A DNA stretch of 7,988 nucleotides. Origin: Salaquimonas sp. (GTDB taxonomy: Bacteria > Pseudomonadota > Alphaproteobacteria > Rhizobiales > Rhizobiaceae). Positions 5,630 through 7,988 of the stretch are shown here, piece by piece (position 1 is the first letter of the stretch; the number at the start of each line of letters is the position of its first letter). Both the position numbers and the translations under genes were made by a program. Below the pieces are notes generated by a model. It was not told where the DNA came from, ran no database searches, and was given only the letters and a program-made list of their open reading frames with translations. The stretch lies in the NCBI GenBank assembly GCA_024639745.1, contig JAHEHW010000066.1:1-7988 (forward strand). The letters run 5' to 3'.

Positions 5630-7453
5630 TCATCTGCCAAACAAGCGCTCGATATCCTTCAGGCCGAGCTCCACGAAAGTTGGACGGCCATGGTTACACT
5701 GACCGGCGTTCGGCGTGTTTTCCATCTGGCGCAAAAGCGCATTCATTTCATCCGATTTCAATGCCCTGCCCGAGCGCACGCTGCCATGGCACGCCATGGT
5801 TGCCGCCACATGGAACAGACGGTTTTCCAGACCATCGGCCGTTCCCCATTCACCCAATTCATCGGCAAGATCGCGGGCAAGCTGAATGGCATTGACCTCA
5901 CCGAGCATGGCGGGCGTTTCACGCACCGAGATGGCACCAGGGCCGAACGGCTCGATAACAAAACCCAGTCTTGCAAGATCGGGAGCGGCCTCCAAAAGCT
6001 TTGCGGCATCTTCTTCGGGAAGGTCGACAATTTCCGGGATCAGCAGGACCTGGGAGGCGACACCGCGCTCCAGACCTTTCTTCAGCGCCTCGTAGACGAT
6101 GCGCTCATGGGCCGCGTGCTGATCGACAATCACCAAACCTTTTTCGGTCTGGGCAATAATATAGTTTTCGTGCACCTGGCATCGAGCGGCACCCAGGGGA
6201 AAACCATTTGCAGTTTCGGGCGCCACCGCCTCAGCGGCTTTACCCGATGGCATCGAAACACCATGGAAGACGGATTGCTCTTCGCCAAAACCATCGGGAT
6301 GCCCGTCAGCGCGTTTTGGCTCCGCAAAGCCCTGTGGCGCATTCCATTGACTGGCAAAAGCGGCAGGTGCTGACGGCCGCAAGCCCGCCCCGACAAGCGC
6401 GCGGGCGGAAATCGCCGTGTCGCCGGGTCTGAACCCAGCAGCCATGCCCGCAGCACCGACAGTGGAAGCGCGTAAATCGCCTTCACTGATGGCACGGCGA
6501 ATCGAACCTACGAGCAAGGCACGCACCAGGCCTGGATCGCGAAAGCGTACATCGGCCTTTGCCGGATGCACATTGACGTCGACCTCTTGGGAGGACAGCA
6601 TGATGAACAGGACCGCGACAGGATGACGGTCCCTCGGCAGGAAGTCGCTGTAGGCTCCCTTAAGAGCACCCATCAGCTGCTTGTCTCGAACCGGGCGCCC
6701 GTTAACAAAGAAAAACTGGTTCAGCGCATTGCCGCGATTATAGGTCGGCAGGCTGATAAGGCCTGCCAATGATACACCTTCGCGTTCAGCGTCAATCTCA
6801 ACCGCATTATCGGCAAATTCAGATCCAAGTACCTGCGCAATGCGGGTTGTGCTATTGGCCCGTGGAAAATCAAGCGAAGTGCGATCTTCGCCGGACGCAA
6901 CAAAATGCACTTGCGGAAAAGCCAGAGCCATGCGCTTGAATATATCGGTTATCGCCGCGCTCTCGGCCCGATCGGTCTTCATGAATTTCAATCGCGCCGG
7001 CACGCGCTGAAAGAGATCGCGGACCTCGACGACAGTGCCTTTCGACAGCGCTGCCGGGAGTGGCTCTGCCATAAGGCCGTTGTCGACCTCTATCGCCCAG
7101 GCTTCACCGCTTCCAGCGGCCCGGCTGCGTATGAACAGCCTCGCAACCGAGCCGATAGACGGCAGGGCCTCCCCCCGAAAACCGAGCGTTCGGATATCGA
7201 GCAGATCCTCGGTCAGCTTCGACGTGCAATGTCGTTCAACCGCCAGCCGCAACTCGCCAGATGTCATGCCGGTTCCGTCATCGGTCACGCGGATCAGCCG
7301 TTTGCCACCACCTGCCGTGACCAGTTCAATCCGGGTCGCGCCGGCATCAACGGCATTTTCGATCAGTTCCTTGACTGCGCTGGCAGGCCGCTCAACGACC
7401 TCGCCGGCCGCAATGCGGTTGATCATGGAATCGGTCAGTCGATAAATGCGCAT
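5630..7453 (-). CDS. mutL: DNA mismatch repair protein MutL with endonuclease motif (607 aa)
   Basis: MutL is recruited by MutS at a mismatch and directs strand removal. The N-terminal GHKL ATPase is complete: motif [11 protein letters not shown] (29-38) with Glu29 and Asn33, motif II DDGTGM (58-63), RHCTSKL (74-80) and motif [15 protein letters not shown] (91-102). The transducer domain ends in [14 protein letters not shown] (291-304). A poorly conserved Ala/Gly/Pro-rich linker follows (about 330-420), then the C-terminal dimerisation domain. That domain contains [12 protein letters not shown] (444-455), which fits DQHA(X)2E(X)4E of nicking MutL proteins, plus ACHGSVR (554-560) and CNHGRPT (586-592), the other metal-site motifs. 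It is therefore probably a latent endonuclease, as in species without MutH. The start at 7453 gives the standard [20 protein letters not shown]; the ribosome binding site is weak. It converges with the DksA-like gene and is divergent from the SulP gene. Confidence 0.97.
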   Translation of the reverse strand: MRIYRLTDSMINRIAAGEVVERPASAVKELIENAVDAGATRIELVTAGGGKRLIRVTDDGTGMTSGELRLAVERHCTSKLTEDLLDIRTLGFRGEALPSIGSVARLFIRSRAAGSGEAWAIEVDNGLMAEPLPAALSKGTVVEVRDLFQRVPARLKFMKTDRAESAAITDIFKRMALAFPQVHFVASGEDRTSLDFPRANSTTRIAQVLGSEFADNAVEIDAEREGVSLAGLISLPTYNRGNALNQFFFVNGRPVRDKQLMGALKGAYSDFLPRDRHPVAVLFIMLSSQEVDVNVHPAKADVRFRDPGLVRALLVGSIRRAISEGDLRASTVGAAGMAAGFRPGDTAISARALVGAGLRPSAPAAFASQWNAPQGFAEPKRADGHPDGFGEEQSVFHGVSMPSGKAAEAVAPETANGFPLGAARCQVHENYIIAQTEKGLVIVDQHAAHERIVYEALKKGLERGVASQVLLIPEIVDLPEEDAAKLLEAAPDLARLGFVIEPFGPGAISVRETPAMLGEVNAIQLARDLADELGEWGTADGLENRLFHVAATMACHGSVRSGRALKSDEMNALLRQMENTPNAGQCNHGRPTFVELGLKDIERLFGR

Positions 7454-7688
7454 GCTGCCTAATAGCACAGGATAAGGTGTCCGAAAGGGGCGGCGCGTTA
7501 CCGGCAGCAGATATGAACAGATTGTCAAAAAAAATCTTTTCGGATGCCGCTAATGCAAACGTCATATTGATGTTTTTCGTCAAAGGTATACCGTTAACTA
7601 CATTCGAAGGTGGGCAGAGCCAGCACCAGCGGCGAACGGTTCGCTCCGACCTCAAAAGATAAACATTCCGTCTTGCTCGAGGGATTGC

Positions 7689-7988
7689 ATGGCCGGTTTC
7701 CGGTTCGCAGATCTGACCAAATTCATGCAGGGTCTCTCGGCCCGGCAGCTTGTGCCGTTTCTAAGCTGGCGGGATATGCTTACACAGGACAATCTGAAGT
7801 CCGATGCCTATGCTGCGCTGACCGGCGCAACCATCGTGCTGCCACAGGGCGTCGCGTTCGCCGCGATTGCCGGACTGCCGCCGGAATACGGATTTTATTC
7901 GGCAATGATCACCCCGGTGGTCGCCGCTTTGTTCGGTTCATCCTGGCATGTGGTCTCCGGGCCAACCACGGCGATTTCAGCCCTGGTG
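7689..7988 (+). CDS. SulP family anion transporter, N-terminal fragment (first 100 residues)
   Basis: SulP proteins move sulfate, bicarbonate or other inorganic anions across the inner membrane. The visible part has a polar N-terminus with LVPFLSWRDMLTQDNLKSDA (21-40), then the first membrane segments and the family hallmark PQGVAFAAIAGLPPEYGF (52-69), followed by SSWHVVSGPTTAISALV (84-100), the SGPTTA part being highly typical. The rest of the transport domain and any STAS domain lie beyond the right edge, so the substrate cannot be judged. The ATG at 7689 is preceded by GAGGGA with about 4 bases of spacing, a good ribosome binding site. It is divergent from mutL, with 235 bases between the two starts. 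I saw no clear promoter for either gene there, although TTGACA and TTGACG hexamers are present on the minus strand. Confidence 0.92.
   Translation, partial: MAGFRFADLTKFMQGLSARQLVPFLSWRDMLTQDNLKSDAYAALTGATIVLPQGVAFAAIAGLPPEYGFYSAMITPVVAALFGSSWHVVSGPTTAISALV

Noticed and set aside
5690..6373. Long plus-strand open frame (227 codons)
   Set aside because: It lies wholly antisense to mutL, whose conserved motifs are intact, and its translation resembles no family. It is a shadow of mutL codon use.

Overview
The window looks like ordinary chromosomal DNA from an alphaproteobacterium, most likely of the order Hyphomicrobiales (rhizobia and relatives). The evidence is the start of a rhizobial-type AtpB ([10 protein letters not shown]...), an AtpI-like gene directly before it, a YfgM-like protein directly before Der, an NnrU-family membrane protein, and a MutL with the C-terminal endonuclease motif found in species without MutH. 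The genus cannot be fixed from this sequence. Nothing here looks like a mobile element, phage, CRISPR array, toxin-antitoxin locus or defence island, and no tRNA or rRNA was recognised.

Layout: positions 1-5203 hold six genes, all on the minus strand. Read from the right they are an NnrU-family membrane protein, a YfgM/TPR-like membrane-anchored protein, the ribosome-assembly GTPase Der, a membrane-anchored SleB-type cell wall hydrolase, AtpI, and the first 29 codons of AtpB, which leaves the window on the left. A short DksA/TraR-type zinc-finger gene (5279-5614, plus) is divergent from the NnrU gene and ends 15 bases from the end of mutL (5630-7453, minus). A SulP-type anion transporter gene (7689 to the right edge, plus) is divergent from mutL and is cut by the window.

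Function: this is a set of housekeeping genes, not one pathway. atpI and atpB belong to the F0 sector of ATP synthase, and a near-consensus promoter lies about 140-150 bases before atpI. The YfgM-like gene and der form a probable two-gene unit, linking envelope protein handling to 50S ribosome assembly. The hydrolase has its own intergenic region with a perfect 8-bp inverted repeat. mutL is the strand-discriminating mismatch repair factor, probably with its own nicking activity.

The start codons for der, the NnrU gene, the DksA-like gene and mutL were moved downstream from the longest open frame, using family alignment and ribosome binding sites. atpB (GTG) and the hydrolase (TTG) appear to use non-ATG starts. 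I found no convincing previously undescribed system. The findings below are modest observations on regulation and motif variants.
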